The translations under genes and the position numbers were made by a program. The notes beneath the pieces are model-generated. The model was given only the letters and a program-made list of their open reading frames with translations. It searched no databases and had not been told where the DNA came from. Below are positions 11,913 through 23,686 of a stretch of DNA of 64,000 bases, piece after piece (positions within the stretch are counted from its first letter, which is position 1; the number at the start of each line of letters is the position of its first letter). The stretch comes from Toxonevra muliebris (Eukaryota > Arthropoda > Insecta > Diptera > Pallopteridae). The stretch is taken from assembly GCA_963691655.1 (NCBI GenBank), contig OY829328.1:80666400-80730399 (forward strand), read 5' to 3'.

Positions 11913-12475
11913 AACCACTTGTCTTTTTAGCCATTAGGATACCCACCTCACCATTCCCCGTTTAATATTAATGTTAAGTATTATATAGAATTTGTTTCAG
12001 CAAAACAATTAAAGCATTAATTCATCACAATCAATCACAGCGAATATATTTATTAATTAGGTAAGCAATTTTACTGCACAAGCAATAAAATACAGATTAA
12101 TCTCAAGTACTAATGCCAACATGTAATAACTTACACTCAAACAAAAAAATATTAACAAAGATTTTGTTTATCTATAGGCACCAATTGCTATCAAACTTTT
12201 GTTGTTATCATGCAAAACTTTGACTATTAATTTTCGCGGTGTGCATATCAGTGTGCATGTATAGGTGGCCATCGCTGATGTAGATATATGTGTAACAACA
12301 TGTGGGCACCATTTTATTGTTCGTGCGTTTGTTCATTTCATAAGCTCTGATATGAATGGATTCATGAGAAAACACAGCGTGGGGCATACAACATAAACGC
12401 ATTTAGCCACCAATACTCCCACAATTTTCAATTTCTCTTACTCTCTTTTTGCCCTCAGAGTAGTCTCGTCCCGTA
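11913..12475. other. Intergenic sequence, nothing recognised
   Basis: AT-rich, with short open frames only and no motif or repeat that I can name. Confidence 0.5.
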
Positions 12476-12598
12476 CCTACTTGCAGTGTTGCCAGATAAA
12501 ATTGACTGAAAATCGTCTTCCAAATGAAAAAAAAAAACGTCATTGGCTTAAAAATTGTAACAAATTGTAAAAGTTGAGTATTTTCAACTTTTCTTATG

Positions 12599-12904
12599 GT
12601 TAGGTTGGAGTGGCTGTCGAGAGACACACTTAGGCCTGAACGGCCCATTGTGATACCACATAGTTGGACCTACAGTTTAACGCCGATTCCGAACGGCGGT
12701 GTGGCAATTTTTTATCGGCTTGGTGGTTTTGCCATTACCAACCAATGTGTGTACTTGTACACTATCTTATAATTCTCATACACTTCATATTGATAGTGAA
12801 TATAAGAAAGTAATGAAAATTAACCACCAGACGAAGACGGGAATCGAACCCGAACCTCCCAGATGAAAGTCTAGTGCACTATCCACTAGGCTATCGAGGT
12901 CGTC
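12599..12904 (-). mobile_element. SINE-like repeat with a tRNA-like head and a CTAAC-type tail
   Basis: On the minus strand it opens with a tRNA-like promoter region (12904-12830), runs through an unrelated body, and ends in CACTCCAACCTAACC. The last 70 bp (ATGTGGTATCACAATGGG to the tail) recur at 23983-24054, also on the minus strand, with a few differences. A pol III promoter head plus a shared 3' end with a short tandem tail is the layout of a tRNA-derived SINE. The assignment is mine from structure, not from a known family name. Confidence 0.55.
12830..12904 (-). pseudogene. tRNA-like sequence (SINE head or tRNA pseudogene)
   Basis: The minus strand shows an A box (TAGCCTAGTGGATAGTGC) and a B box (GGGTTCGATTCCC) at tRNA spacing. 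The anticodon region reads CTAGA-CTTTCA-TCTGG, tRNA-Glu(TTC)-like but one base short. The acceptor strands pair badly (about four of seven) and the T stem has one mismatch, so this is not a functional tRNA. Its position at the head of a dispersed repeat favours a SINE promoter. Confidence 0.55.
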
Positions 12905-13943
12905 TATACAAAAGTTAAAATTTGTCTTTTAGTTATTATCCCTTTCTGAATAAATAACAAAAAAATATTTCATTTTACACAAAAAATCTAGAAATTCAGT
13001 TCTAATAAGGAATTGTTTACAAAAAAAGGTTCATAACTTAAAAAAGAAATAACTGAGATGTATTTATACAAACAATCACATATACAAAATTGTACTTATT
13101 TATAAATACTTATAGTAGAATTTAATAAAGTCAATAAATCGTTTTGTGCCTTAATATTGTGACATGAAAATTAGTTGACTTTAAATAATCCTGCGAAAAA
13201 AGAATCGCACTAAGTTTATTTATCTCCTCAATTTCTTATTTTATTTAAATTTATTTTTGAAAAAATTCTTTCAGTGTTTGCGGATGAGTTTTTGGGGCAC
13301 ATAATTTCAAAGACAAACTTTTGTGAATTCGGAAACGCATATCGCTACCTCTGTTAATCAACTACGTATCTCGTAAAGTTCCATCTTGCAGAAAACGGGA
13401 AAAACTAAAGGTTTGGAAATAAACTTATAGGTGATTTTATACAATATAAGCAAAAAAAAAAAAATCAATGTTGGCCAAAGTGAAGATACGTATTTGAAGA
13501 ATAAAGGTAGCGATCTGTATTAATCAAATCAATTTATATCTGAAATTGTTCTCCAAAATGTATCAATTGAGACTACTTCATCTTTTTCAAAAAACATCTC
13601 GAATTAAGTACAAAGCTGTTATTTGTTTTCTTCAATTCCAAAGCTAAGTTTGAATTACCTATACGCAGTGAAGATATTTCGGCTCAAAATTAGTAATCAA
13701 TACAGAAATATCAACAAATAACGCAGTTAAAATGAGGATAATTCTCTACTACTTATTGCCAATATAAACTTTTGTCAAATTTGTTTCCCAAAAAACTTTC
13801 AGAGTTAATTTTTTCGATTTATGTATATAGTTTGTAAAAATAATTCATTACATTTTATAAAGCTACTGAAAAAAGTAATTTTTCAGCCAAAAAACGTCAA
13901 AATGTCTTTAGCTCGACGGCAATCTGGCAACAGTGCCTACTTA

Positions 13944-14594
13944 CACAAATAATATTGAACCGAATCATGCAATTACTTTTTGTATTATGTGGTGCGTGTG
14001 TGCGTCGATTTCGTGTTTTACCGTTAGAGAAAATCACTATGGAAAGCACTCTGTGTACGATATAATTAAATGTACTATGTAGATGGTTTGGGAGAGAGAG
14101 TGGTGGTTAGGGAGGAGTGATGGTTAGGGAGGAAAGAACGTGTATACAACTACCGCCACATAAAGTATATTTTGTATTGTTCGAGGTTAAAAAAAGTTGT
14201 TGACGTTTATATTGTATGAGTACTTGTTGTTGTATTGAGTTTATGTCAATGACAGCAGTTCATGCTTTGTATATATTTTTCTTTTTTTCGCTGCAAAATT
14301 TTTGCAATCGACTCTAATCACTCTGTCTGAGAGAGAGAATTGAAATAAGAATATACATATTTTTTGTATTTTTTACTTGTTTGATATCCTTTGAATGTGT
14401 GTATGGGGAATGTACGTGTGCATCCATAAAGACATTAATCAAAAAAAAAAGAAATTTCTTTTTGCATACTGCCGTGGCTTTACAATTGATCCTTTTATTT
14501 GTTTTTAAACGCGAAAGCTTTTCTGATATCTTAGTATTTTTTTTTTATTTTACTTAATGCTGTAGTTACCAGCATTGCCCTAGTGGAGCTTCAC
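13944..14594. other. Intergenic sequence, nothing recognised
   Basis: Contains a GGTGGTTAGGGAGGAGTGA-like doublet at about 14100-14133 and A/T runs. No gene seen. Confidence 0.5.
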
Positions 14595-14598
14595 TTAA

Positions 14599-15307
14599 GG
14601 GGACCTTCTGGTCTAGCGCCCTTGAATTTTACGAGTTTTTGGAATTTTTTTTTTTTTAAATGAAATAATGAGCACTTTGTAGATATATTTTATTACTTTA
14701 AGAATATACAATAATAATAATAAAAAAAAATTTTAATTTTAAGTAAACTAAAATTGGTGTTACAGTGGCCCTCTTCAAAAAAAACAGATCTTGCTGGTGG
14801 GACAGGTTTTGGATTTTCCACTGATCTCAAACAAAACAGAAAAAAGAGGTTACAATTGGTATGAATGTAGTTATCGCAGGAACTAAAATGAAAAAAAAAA
14901 TGACAAAATGGCGCGTTGTTTAAATTTACTTTACGAAAACAGACCGTTTTTTCACTACTTTTTGTATGTAAAAAGTAAGAAGTATTCAACGTAGAAAGTT
15001 TTTTTTTAGTTCCTGCGATAAGCACTAGTTTTCTGAATAATATAGTAAAATTTGAGACGAATCGGTCAAGTAGTTTTTGTTTTTTTGTGTCCCACCGTGC
15101 AGAAAAATACAGTTTTGAGATAAATGAGTTTAAACTTCAGTCGGCCCTTTTACCTGCTTCTGCGCTCACCTGCTAAATAGGCTGTAGAAGTCGAAATACT
15201 GGAAATATTGATACGATATTGATACAGTATACTTTTAAAAGTCTATACTTTTGAAATATAAACAAACAAAAATAAATTTTTTGAAAAATCTAGACCAAAA
15301 GGTGGCC
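14599..15307. mobile_element. TTAA-flanked inverted-repeat element (piggyBac-like, non-coding)
   Basis: TTAA (14595-14598) is followed by GGGGACCTTCTGGTCTAG. At the right end CTAGACCAAAAGGTGGCC precedes TTAA (15308-15311). The arms match at 16 of 18 bases. The TTAA target and terminal repeats suggest a piggyBac-type non-autonomous element. The interior has no coding frame of note, but includes an inverted pair of TATCGCAGGAACTA at 14874 and 15009. Confidence 0.65.
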
Positions 15308-15539
15308 TTAAACGGGTGTATCAATTTTCTGTAGATTGTTTAGGTATAATCATATGCATAGTTTTCTAACTTCAGCCTGTAAAATCGAAAATTTATTAAG
15401 GAACGCATAGTCGAAAATATTTTAAGGCAGATTTTATTCTCAGTGGTTGTTTGCTTCAAATCCCTAGATCTTTCTTTCAATATTCCAATCATTGAATTTG
15501 TTCCTTTATATTGAATACTATTCCTTTTTCTTTGCTATT

Positions 15540-15722
15540 CGTTTTACATGAGTGGAACAAAGATGCAAAACTTGAAGAAGACAAACGTCAAAAATCGGTG
15601 TAAAATCGTTGGTACAGCTGATTTTGACTCCTTCACTTTCGTCTCCCTTCCCTCGACAGCAAACAGAAAGTCGGTGAGAGAAATCGGGCAGAAATCGGTG
15701 TATAAAAGCGGACTTACTGCAA
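15540..15722 (+). repeat. Dispersed repeat, copy A
   Basis: This segment matches the reverse complement of 53310-53460. Shared blocks are GCTATTCGTTTTACATGAGTGG, AACGTCAAAAATCGGTG, AAAATCGTTGGTA, TTCACTTTC and ATCGGGCAG. It ends in ATCGGTGTATAAAAGCGGAC, which resembles the outer end of copy B, so the repeat may have inverted termini. No coding content. Confidence 0.65.
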
Positions 15723-15729
15723 CATAATA

Positions 15730-18350
15730 TCCTTTCTTAAAAATATATAAAGATAAGAGACTCATATATGTATTTTTGTTTTTGTAATAAATAATTCACT
15801 CTCCTTAGTCTTCGTTATGCTCTATTAATTATTACTTAAAAGAGAGATCATTTATTACTCTTAATTAGTCGGGTGTATTTCAAAGTATCTTTCAAATGTG
15901 TTTCTAACATAAAAGTTATATATTCTGTATTTACATACAATTTAGCTTCAATATGCTATAGAAAAAATATATATTTCATATCAAAGTAATTAAAAAAATA
16001 TTCCTTTGACAAAAAATATGAATGACAAAATTTATACATATTTACATACATATTTAGCTGAAGCTTATAGTATTTTATTCTAAGAATGTATGTAGTTCGA
16101 AATCAATAAAAATTTCATTTTACGTCAGCAGCGATGAATTGTTATTATTGTGGTTGTTTTTGCTGTTATTGCCTATTGTCTGTAAGTATTCAAAAAAACA
16201 GATAATAATAAGATCAGATATTAACATGGTTATAAATGTTATAATAGAGCAGAGAAAGAAACACGCACACACATACATACTTTTATGAATGTATGTATGT
16301 ATGTGGTACCTTTGCTACTGGCGAAGATGAGAGCAGAGCTGCCAGAGCAAAAGACAGTGAATACAGTGAAGGCAGAAAAAATAAGCTGAAACTAATTTTT
16401 TTAAAAAAATATTACCGAAGTACTTTTTGTAAATAGTATTTAAAATTAAAAAGTACCCAAAATTAAAAAAAAAAAAATCGAAAACAAATTTTTTTTTTTA
16501 AACTCTATATTTTTTTTATAATTTTATAAACTTCTTAAATATTTTAATATTCACATAGATATTTTCTTGTATTATTTTTATTACACTCTAAACATTAAGA
16601 AAATGTTTTTACATAAGCTCTGCAAGTCTCCACGTTGCGCTATGCGCATGCCTGAATTTAAGGGTTTGTCAGATGAAATTTCATCCATTCGTCGTAGTAG
16701 CAGAAGCATAAAATTGTTCCTGGCCTTAAGTTTATTACGTAGTTTACCCTTATGAGAAGCGCATCTCGGTTGAATTTCAAGCGCTGGCAAACGATATCAA
16801 AAAACGGAACGTCGCAAAATTTCAATCGATTTTGTACAAAAAAAAGAAGTGAAAAGTGAAATTTTCTTTATCTATTTTTTGTTAAAAATTCATTAACTTG
16901 AGATTTAAAAGTGAGAAAAAAAAATTTCTAAGCAAAATCTCACTGAAATTTATGAGAAAAACAGAAAAATAAAAAATTTGAAAATTACAATTGAAAATTT
17001 TTTCCACTAACTTTTTACTGTTATACCAAAAAAATTTCCATATAGTATAAAACAGAAATTTTATGTGACGTGCTTGTTCTACGTATGTGTGCGTGTGTGT
17101 GTCATGCACAGAAAAAATCTCTCTTTTTCCTTACTACTTCACACTAATGTGTGCATTTGGATATTTAATAATATTTTCATTGTTTTTAACAACTATTTTA
17201 ATTGTTTTAATAATTTATGCAACAAGCTCGAAAAAATCTCTGCTTGATAATTTCTATTTCGATTTTGAACAAAACGACGACAAAGAACAACAACAACAAC
17301 AGGAACAGCAACAACAAAAAACGAATTGAAAAAAAAAAACACAAAACAAAATCGAAAAAATATCTGCTATATAATTTATTTTTAAACATTATTTTTAAAC
17401 AAAATTGGTGGTAACAAAAAATCAAAAACAAAAAATTGTAATCAAAATTCTTTAAAATTTTTAAATTTTTCATTTCAACAAAATTTCATCAATTCAGAAA
17501 AAGTTATTTTTATTTTTTTTTTCGCATTTTCTCCTTTTATTTTTTCTTTCACTGTATGTCATAAATATGTGGGAGTGGAATTGGAAAATTTTGGAGAATG
17601 TAGACATTAAAAGTTTGTAGTATGTAGAGAATGTAGAAAGAAAATCTTTGTTTTTGTGTCTGTGTGTGTGTAGAAAGAAATAGAAGCAACATGAAAATTT
17701 ATTGTTAAAGGTCATGACGATGCAGACAGACGAAGGATAAGAGTTTTTCTTAAGCATCAGCAGAGAAATGCAGAACAGTGCAATGAAGACCAGTGGGAGT
17801 AAGATTAAGTTTTTCGCTTTATTGAAATGAAACGTGGATGTGATATTGCAATTTTGAAATTACTTAGCATATTTTAATCGATTTTGAAAATAGATGAGAG
17901 CATTCTTCAAAGGATAAATGTTGGAATGAAAATTTATTCAAAGAATAAAGCATAGTTGGGTTAGGCTTCCTCAAAAAAGAGGCTGAGATTAGACCTTTAA
18001 ATTATGTCAAATTGTACTGATTTGAAGGGCTAAGCCATTTTCTATCTGTATTCTAAAAATATGTAGAGAGGGCGATTGCTGTAGAATTCAAATTAAATAA
18101 ACCCAACCTTCTTTCGTGGGTCCCAATCGTTCAGTATCCTTTCAGTTCTCTAGGTCGCACATTATATTTAAGCTTGGTCCAATTGAAAGCTCTCTTTATG
18201 TTAGAACTCAGAATGCTTAAAACCATCTTAGTCTTTTTATCTGTAAAAAATGCATAAAGGCAGTAGTTCTTTGTCTCCTTTTTAAAATTATCCTATATTC
18301 ATCAGCAATTTAGCATCCAATTTCGACTTACTAATTAAATAATTAGATAT
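15730..18350. other. Intergenic sequence, possible leader-type sequence near 16600-16860
   Basis: No gene is supported. Around 16620-16850 base composition is more balanced, and the sequence ends in AAGTGAAAAGTGAAATTTTC, a style common in fly 5' leaders, but no splice donor or coding frame fixes it. A (CAA)n-rich patch lies at 17284-17320, and A/T homopolymers are frequent. Confidence 0.4.
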
Positions 18351-18351
18351 T

Positions 18352-19287
18352 CAGTCCTGTCATTAAGTACGACTGAGCTCCCGTCGGGAAATAAATTTCC
18401 ACCATGTATACGAAAGAAATGTTTTTCCTAATTCCCACGAATTCGAAAATAGCTTTGCCAACTCTCGAAAAAAAGTTCGAATGAAACAATCAGCTGTTTT
18501 GTGTCAACAGTGAAAAGGAAAAGTATTAAAAATTTAAAGAAAATATAAAAATTATTCGAAAAGAAGTGTTTTTTGTGCAATAAGCAATAAAAAAAATAGA
18601 TTCCATGGCAGCAGCAGTATTTTTTAGTCTAGGAAGAGACGGAGTGTCGAAGCAGATTCTCAAAAATGGAACGCAAGCTGTTAAGGTTAATGCTTGCAAT
18701 CTTCTTAATATGGATAACCGAATGTGAGCTGGCTATATATGCACAAGCATAAATACCAATTAATTCTTTCTTTTAGGTTTGTGAAGAATTTCAGGTTAAA
18801 CAAAGACGTATTCAAGTACGTACTGAATGTAGTGGAGGATGAACTTGGGTCAAACCGAAAGCAGAGAGTTACAGCTTTGGGACACGTTATGAGTATTTTG
18901 CGATTTCTATCGGAAAGTGGATATCAGCATGGTGTTGGAACAGATCAGAAAGTTGAAAAAACTTTTTATATTTCAACCGTAAAGGTTGTTACAATATCAA
19001 CGTCATGCTGGAATTTTGCCAATTTATAAAAATGCATGAAAAGATTATGATCTTCCTTACATTTTTATTTGTTTCAAAAATTAACACAATATTTTTGAAA
19101 CGTTATCTTCCTGTTTATCTTTATTTTTCTTTTGCTCTCGACACACTTCAGCCTTCGTTCAAAATCATTACGAGAAACTAACAAAGCTCCGTTTCATTCG
19201 GAATTAGTGATGCCAATCTTCCGAATTTCTAAATTTCAGAGGAATTTCGTAGCAACGACAGGAGCTCCATCAGAATAAGTGATTAGG
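18352..19287 (+). mobile_element. PIF/Harbinger-type element with internal deletion
   Basis: The left end, CAGTCCTGTCATTAAGTACG and then GAGCTCCCGTCGG, is related to the terminus at 6378. The right end, GGAGCTCCATCAGAATAAG and then GATTAGGCT (about 19253-19287), is its inverted counterpart. Inside are a leader, a transposase start exon, an intron and part of exon 2. Beyond about 18953 the sequence is unrelated AT-rich filler, so most of the transposase gene was lost. Confidence 0.65.
18605..18953 (+). pseudogene. Harbinger transposase 5' fragment with intron
   Basis: Exon 1 starts at ATG 18605 (MAAAVFFSLGRDGVSKQ) and ends at 18723 before GTGAGC. Exon 2 starts at 18777 after TTTTAG. The junction is in phase (AT|G) and gives FVKNFRLNKDVFKYVLNVV, then RKQRVTALGHV, ILRFLSESGYQHGVG. 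This is the N-terminal region of a PIF/Harbinger nuclease; F-R-L-N-K-D-x-F is a family-typical start. Similarity to the other copy stops after GTDQKV, and the catalytic domain is absent. Confidence 0.65.
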
Positions 19288-20966
19288 CTAAGGAAAATGA
19301 ACTATTATTTTAATTGTTCTTTATCAGAATCACCAGCTTTATGGATTACAATCATATTTTAGAATATTTATATAGATAATTGAATTATCAAAAATGAAGA
19401 ATTAAAAATACGAAATTATTGCTTCCTACATTTCATAGAAGTACAGAGAAAAGTATCTGCAGAATATAAATAGTTAAATGCAATGAAAAACAATATTATC
19501 AATAGATATGTTTTAATTATTTGATTTACTGAAGTGCTGAAAGATAGTACTGAATTAATATTATTCAATTGAATAATCCAAACACTTATTAAACGGTATA
19601 ATCTCCCCAAATATTTATGTATACAAACATTTTTCGTTATAAGTATTCTTTTATCTTTTATGATTTATTCCATCTAAATGTGCATGCGCTCACAATTGCA
19701 AAAATAAATTCGAACTCTATGCAGTGATAACAAAAAAAATATTTTGCACATTTTCTAACCCCAAAAAAAAGTAAAAAATTTCGCTGCTCGCTCCTATCAA
19801 AAACTTTGTAGAGTTTACTCTCTACTCGACTGCAACAAAAATTTCTACATGAAAAACAACTTGTTTTTGTTATTTTTGTGAGTTGAATTTTTGAACTGAC
19901 TGGCAGTTTTATTATTAACGCTCCTGTCATAGCTTAAGAGGAGATAAACAAAAATAAAAGAAAATGTGCAAAATATTTCAAAAGAAACAAAAATTGGGGG
20001 ATGTGGAATAAATAAATTTTCCAATGTCGAAAATTCTCATTCATTCTCTACACTCAAACACTTGCAAGTGAGTGGAGTGGTTGGTGGCCAGCAATAAAAA
20101 AAAAGTGATTCATTTTTCTAAATGTTATTGTGCTAATATTTTAGGCTACACTGTAGTTCTATAGTGAATTTGAATTGAAAAAAATGAAATAAGTGCAAAA
20201 TATTTAAAATTTTTACAAACAAACGAAAATAAAAGAAATAAAATAAGACAAAAAAATTTAACTATTTTAAGTGAAAAAATTGTTCCTTACAAATGCATCA
20301 AATAACCTGAAACAACTCACAAGTGGATTTAAACGCCGATTATAATAACAAATTGGCTTGAACATCGATTTCATTCTTTCAAAGTATGTATAAAAAAATG
20401 TTGTGTTGAAGCTTTTCGTTTTTCGTATTTTTAGCTGCTTTGAGGGTTGAGGGTATTCCCTTTAGTGCTATGACTCATTCAAAAAATGTATGGAAAATTT
20501 TTTTATATTGGAATCAATGCGTGTGTTGGAAGTGGAATGTGGAAAAATGCTTTTCATAGCTCACATAGCTATGTACTAGGATTTTAGTTTGATTTGAAAT
20601 GCAAAAGAATTTATATGATATGATATTTTTTAATAACATATTTGGTGTTATACTCATACTTTATAAATTTATTTGTAAAGTATGCAGCGATAAATAAATA
20701 AATAAATATTTGTTCTTTTAGTTAAAATTAAAAGAACAAGTATAGTTTGGTGAATTAAATTGGACCCCTATGATTTGTATACCATTGAAAAGGTCTCGTC
20801 TGTGTCGCTGGTATACTAAAAAAAATGTTGTGTAAAAAACATACATTTCAAAAAACGAGACCTCATCAACTGCTATATGTATATAATCCATAAGAGTTCT
20901 CTTCATTTCACTAGTTCATTGATAATAAAATATAATATTTTAAATCAAAATGTTTGGTCTTGTTTC
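19288..20966. other. Intergenic sequence with a possible 5' leader exon near 20160-20382
   Basis: No coding gene. The part at about 20160-20382 is A-rich, non-repetitive, leader-like sequence and ends CATTCTTTCAAA followed by GTATGT, a usable splice donor. It could be a non-coding exon of unc-104, whose first coding exon is preceded by an intron acceptor, but nothing in the sequence proves the link. Confidence 0.3.
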
Positions 20967-20970
20967 CTAA

Positions 20971-21649
20971 GGGAGTAGTAACGTCTAGAAGTTCCGAAAA
21001 ATAATTTTATGATTTTTTTTTTTAGTAAAGCGTATAAAAGAAATTGATAAAAAATCAGCATTTATTATGCAAACTACATAATTAGCTAATCAGAAATACT
21101 TTGTTTTTTTCTGGTATCCGTGGTGTTGAATTTGAAGCCGAAAAGCCCTTCAACGGCGGGCACGATCAGTGATCGTAAAATGATCTGAAACAAAAAAAAA
21201 AAAAAAGATTAATTCTTAATCTGTATAATATCGCTGTGCAATGAACCTCAAACAATTTTTCCCCCAAAAATTAGTGAAATGGGACCCTCTAGATCAACTA
21301 AAGCCGACTTTTACTAAATTTCGCGTCAAATTTTGGATTTCTAAAATACGAAATTTTTAAAACAGAGAATTGAGCGAGGTCAATAGACAGCGTATCATGT
21401 CTTGAATATCTGGGTGAAATTTCAGATTGATCGTCTGAGTATTTTAATTTTTATCGTACCGTAAACGCTAAACGCGTTGAAATATCTTCGAAAACTACCT
21501 AACCGTTCTGCTCTTAGAAGGCTGTACAAACTAAAAAATTAAGGATTTTTCGTTAATAATTGGGCAACACATTTTTAAGATGTAAATCGTTCGAAATTAG
21601 AAGAAAAAAAATTCGATTTTTCGAAATTTCTATATAGCACTACCCCCTT
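20971..21649. mobile_element. Second TTAA-type inverted-repeat element
   Basis: The right end CTATATAGCACTACCCCC is followed by TTAA (21650-21653). The left end GGGAGTAGTAACGTCTAG follows CTAA (20967-20970), a TTAA with one change. The arms are mirrored with several mismatches. The interior includes GATTGATCGTCTGAGTATTT, recalling GACGAATCGGTCAAGTAG in the element at 14599-15307, so the two may be related. No coding frame. Confidence 0.55.
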
Positions 21650-21653
21650 AAAT

Positions 21654-23682
21654 CGTATACAACGATTAGTGCAATTGTTGACTTTTCATATTTTTTAAGA
21701 ATTGTCTTAAAAATATCGCGTCCAAGATACCACGAAGTTAAACACTAAAGTTGTTGTTAGGTTTTCGATATTGATTCATTAAATTTCGAATGAGAACAGA
21801 ATACTAAAATTATTATAAAGGTAATTCAGACAAGCCCGTTTTTATAAAACTGTCTTTATTTCTTAATGAATCCCCTTTATCAAAAAATTACTTGAGAATA
21901 ACTGGCATTGTCAATGAATTTTAAATTTTAAAGTTCCATTGATTGATTTATTTCATTGATTTATAATCGCGTTTGACATAATATCTGGTGGTTATTACCA
22001 GTCAGCTGGAAAATTAATCAATAAGCGAAGAGCTATACATTTAGGAAAGTTTACCTTCATATTACTAGATGACAAGTGATGTAAGTAATCAATGGACTTT
22101 ACTACTTTTTAAGATTTTACAGGTTTTCCTCAAATGTTTCAAATAAGTTTTCAAATACTTAAAAATTGAGTGAAAAAAAATATGTATAATTTTTCGCATT
22201 ACTCATTAATATTCTAATATTTGAATGTATTTCCTTCTTGATGCATTAACTTATTTCCTTTTTAAAATATACCAATTTTCATTTATAAGCTATTCCCAAT
22301 TGATTTATAATTCCCTCAGTTTATCTCCAAAGCTAGTGTTTCTCAACCCCAAAGCAAACTTGCATCCTTTGCAAAATTAAATAGTTTTCATAACCTCAAA
22401 ACAATCATTTTACAATTCAGTCAGTAGCGGACCAAAGGAAAATCTTTGAAGACTATTTCTATTGATTTTTTCATAGTTTGGAAACATACCTCAGTAAAAT
22501 TAAGACTTTAGGTGTAAGTCTAAATTTTATGAAACTTCATTCTTATTTTGACAAAAATGAATAGTTGTTGGAGGTAGATTTAGAATATTCTTGTTATTGA
22601 AGCTATTTTGAGTATATCTGTTGATGATTTAAGCAACATTTAGATTTTCCCACCTTGGCGTGGATTTCAGAGGGGTAAGAGAGTGGTATAATTAGAAAAG
22701 TCTTTCTCTTCTAATTCACCCTCATATAACCAAACAAGATCCAATTAATTTCGGTAAAAATAGGAGTAAAAAAAAAATCATTGAATATTTGTATAGTAAT
22801 TTTTATGTCCCTCGTAAGAACCGGAATCCGTTTAGTGAGAAAATCGATTTGCAATGACCTGGAAGTATATTCAGATATTCAAAACTTAATAATTATTAAC
22901 TACCAATACTATACTCTGTAGCTCCTTGAAAAGTTTTTGGCATTTAGGAAACATCTCCAACGAATGCGATTTCTTGCCATGGATTTTACTTCTTTTTATG
23001 TCAATCTCCTTCACAAGTCGATTTTTTCAATTTTCCTTGCCACCTGCTACCTTAATCATTCCACTTTCTAAGCTTTTCGATCCAGCTTGATGTGTAGCTG
23101 TAAGTATGTAGCCTTAAGTAAGTCACTAGATTTATAAGATACCAATTTTTGTTTTGTTTAAAGCATCCTTTTTCATCACAGCATCATGTTTCGCAGCCAT
23201 AAAACAGCACAGATTCAATATTTAAATTACAAAGCTGCAGTTTTGCCCTGATGGATATTTCTAACAAGTTTCTTAGCCCAAATAAATAAATTTTTTCTCA
23301 ATAGTAAATCATTATCCCAAAGAAAACATCCGTCACACAGAGATTTTGTGTCACTAACTGTGCTAATTGTACTGGATTTTTAAGAGAAATTCACTCATGG
23401 TACAGAATTGCAGCTGTCAATGATTTAACGACGACAACTGTAAGTCGACTTAAATATATTTCTATTTTTTCGCCGAGTGATGAAATAACAGGGTTGCATT
23501 TAGCAATAAAATATAAATTTAGCACAGATAAAAAATTGTCAACTGTTGCGAAGCGCGTTGCTGTGAGTTTCTGATTAGCACAATCGTTGGCATTTGGACG
23601 CCATACTCGACAAAACCTTGAAACCGTCCATAATTTAATTTTTAGAAGTAAATTAAAACACTTTGAAATTTCATAAATTTCC
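21654..23682. other. Intergenic AT-rich sequence, nothing recognised
   Basis: No motif, repeat or gene that I can support. A minus-strand frame of 117 codons (23391-23744) lies partly here; I do not recognise it and see no gene structure around it. Confidence 0.5.
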
Positions 23683-23686
23683 TTTT

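Larger units (their letters stand above)
12484..13935. mobile_element. Non-coding hAT-like element with 8-bp target-site duplication
   Basis: The left terminus CAGTGTTGCCAGAT (12484-12497) is mirrored by ATCTGGCAACAGTG (13922-13935), an inverted repeat with one mismatch. The flanks are CCTACTTG (12476-12483) and CCTACTTA (13936-13943), an 8-bp target duplication with one mismatch. An 8-bp duplication and CAGTG ends are the hallmark of the hAT superfamily. No transposase frame exists inside; the element carries a SINE-like insert (12599-12904) and otherwise AT-rich filler. Confidence 0.8.

Noticed and set aside
14693..15025. 110-codon minus-strand open frame
   Set aside because: Lies inside the TTAA-flanked non-coding element and is low-complexity; no motif.
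17284..17320. (CAA)n tract giving poly-Gln frames
   Set aside because: Short, imperfect, and without a gene around it; ordinary microsatellite.
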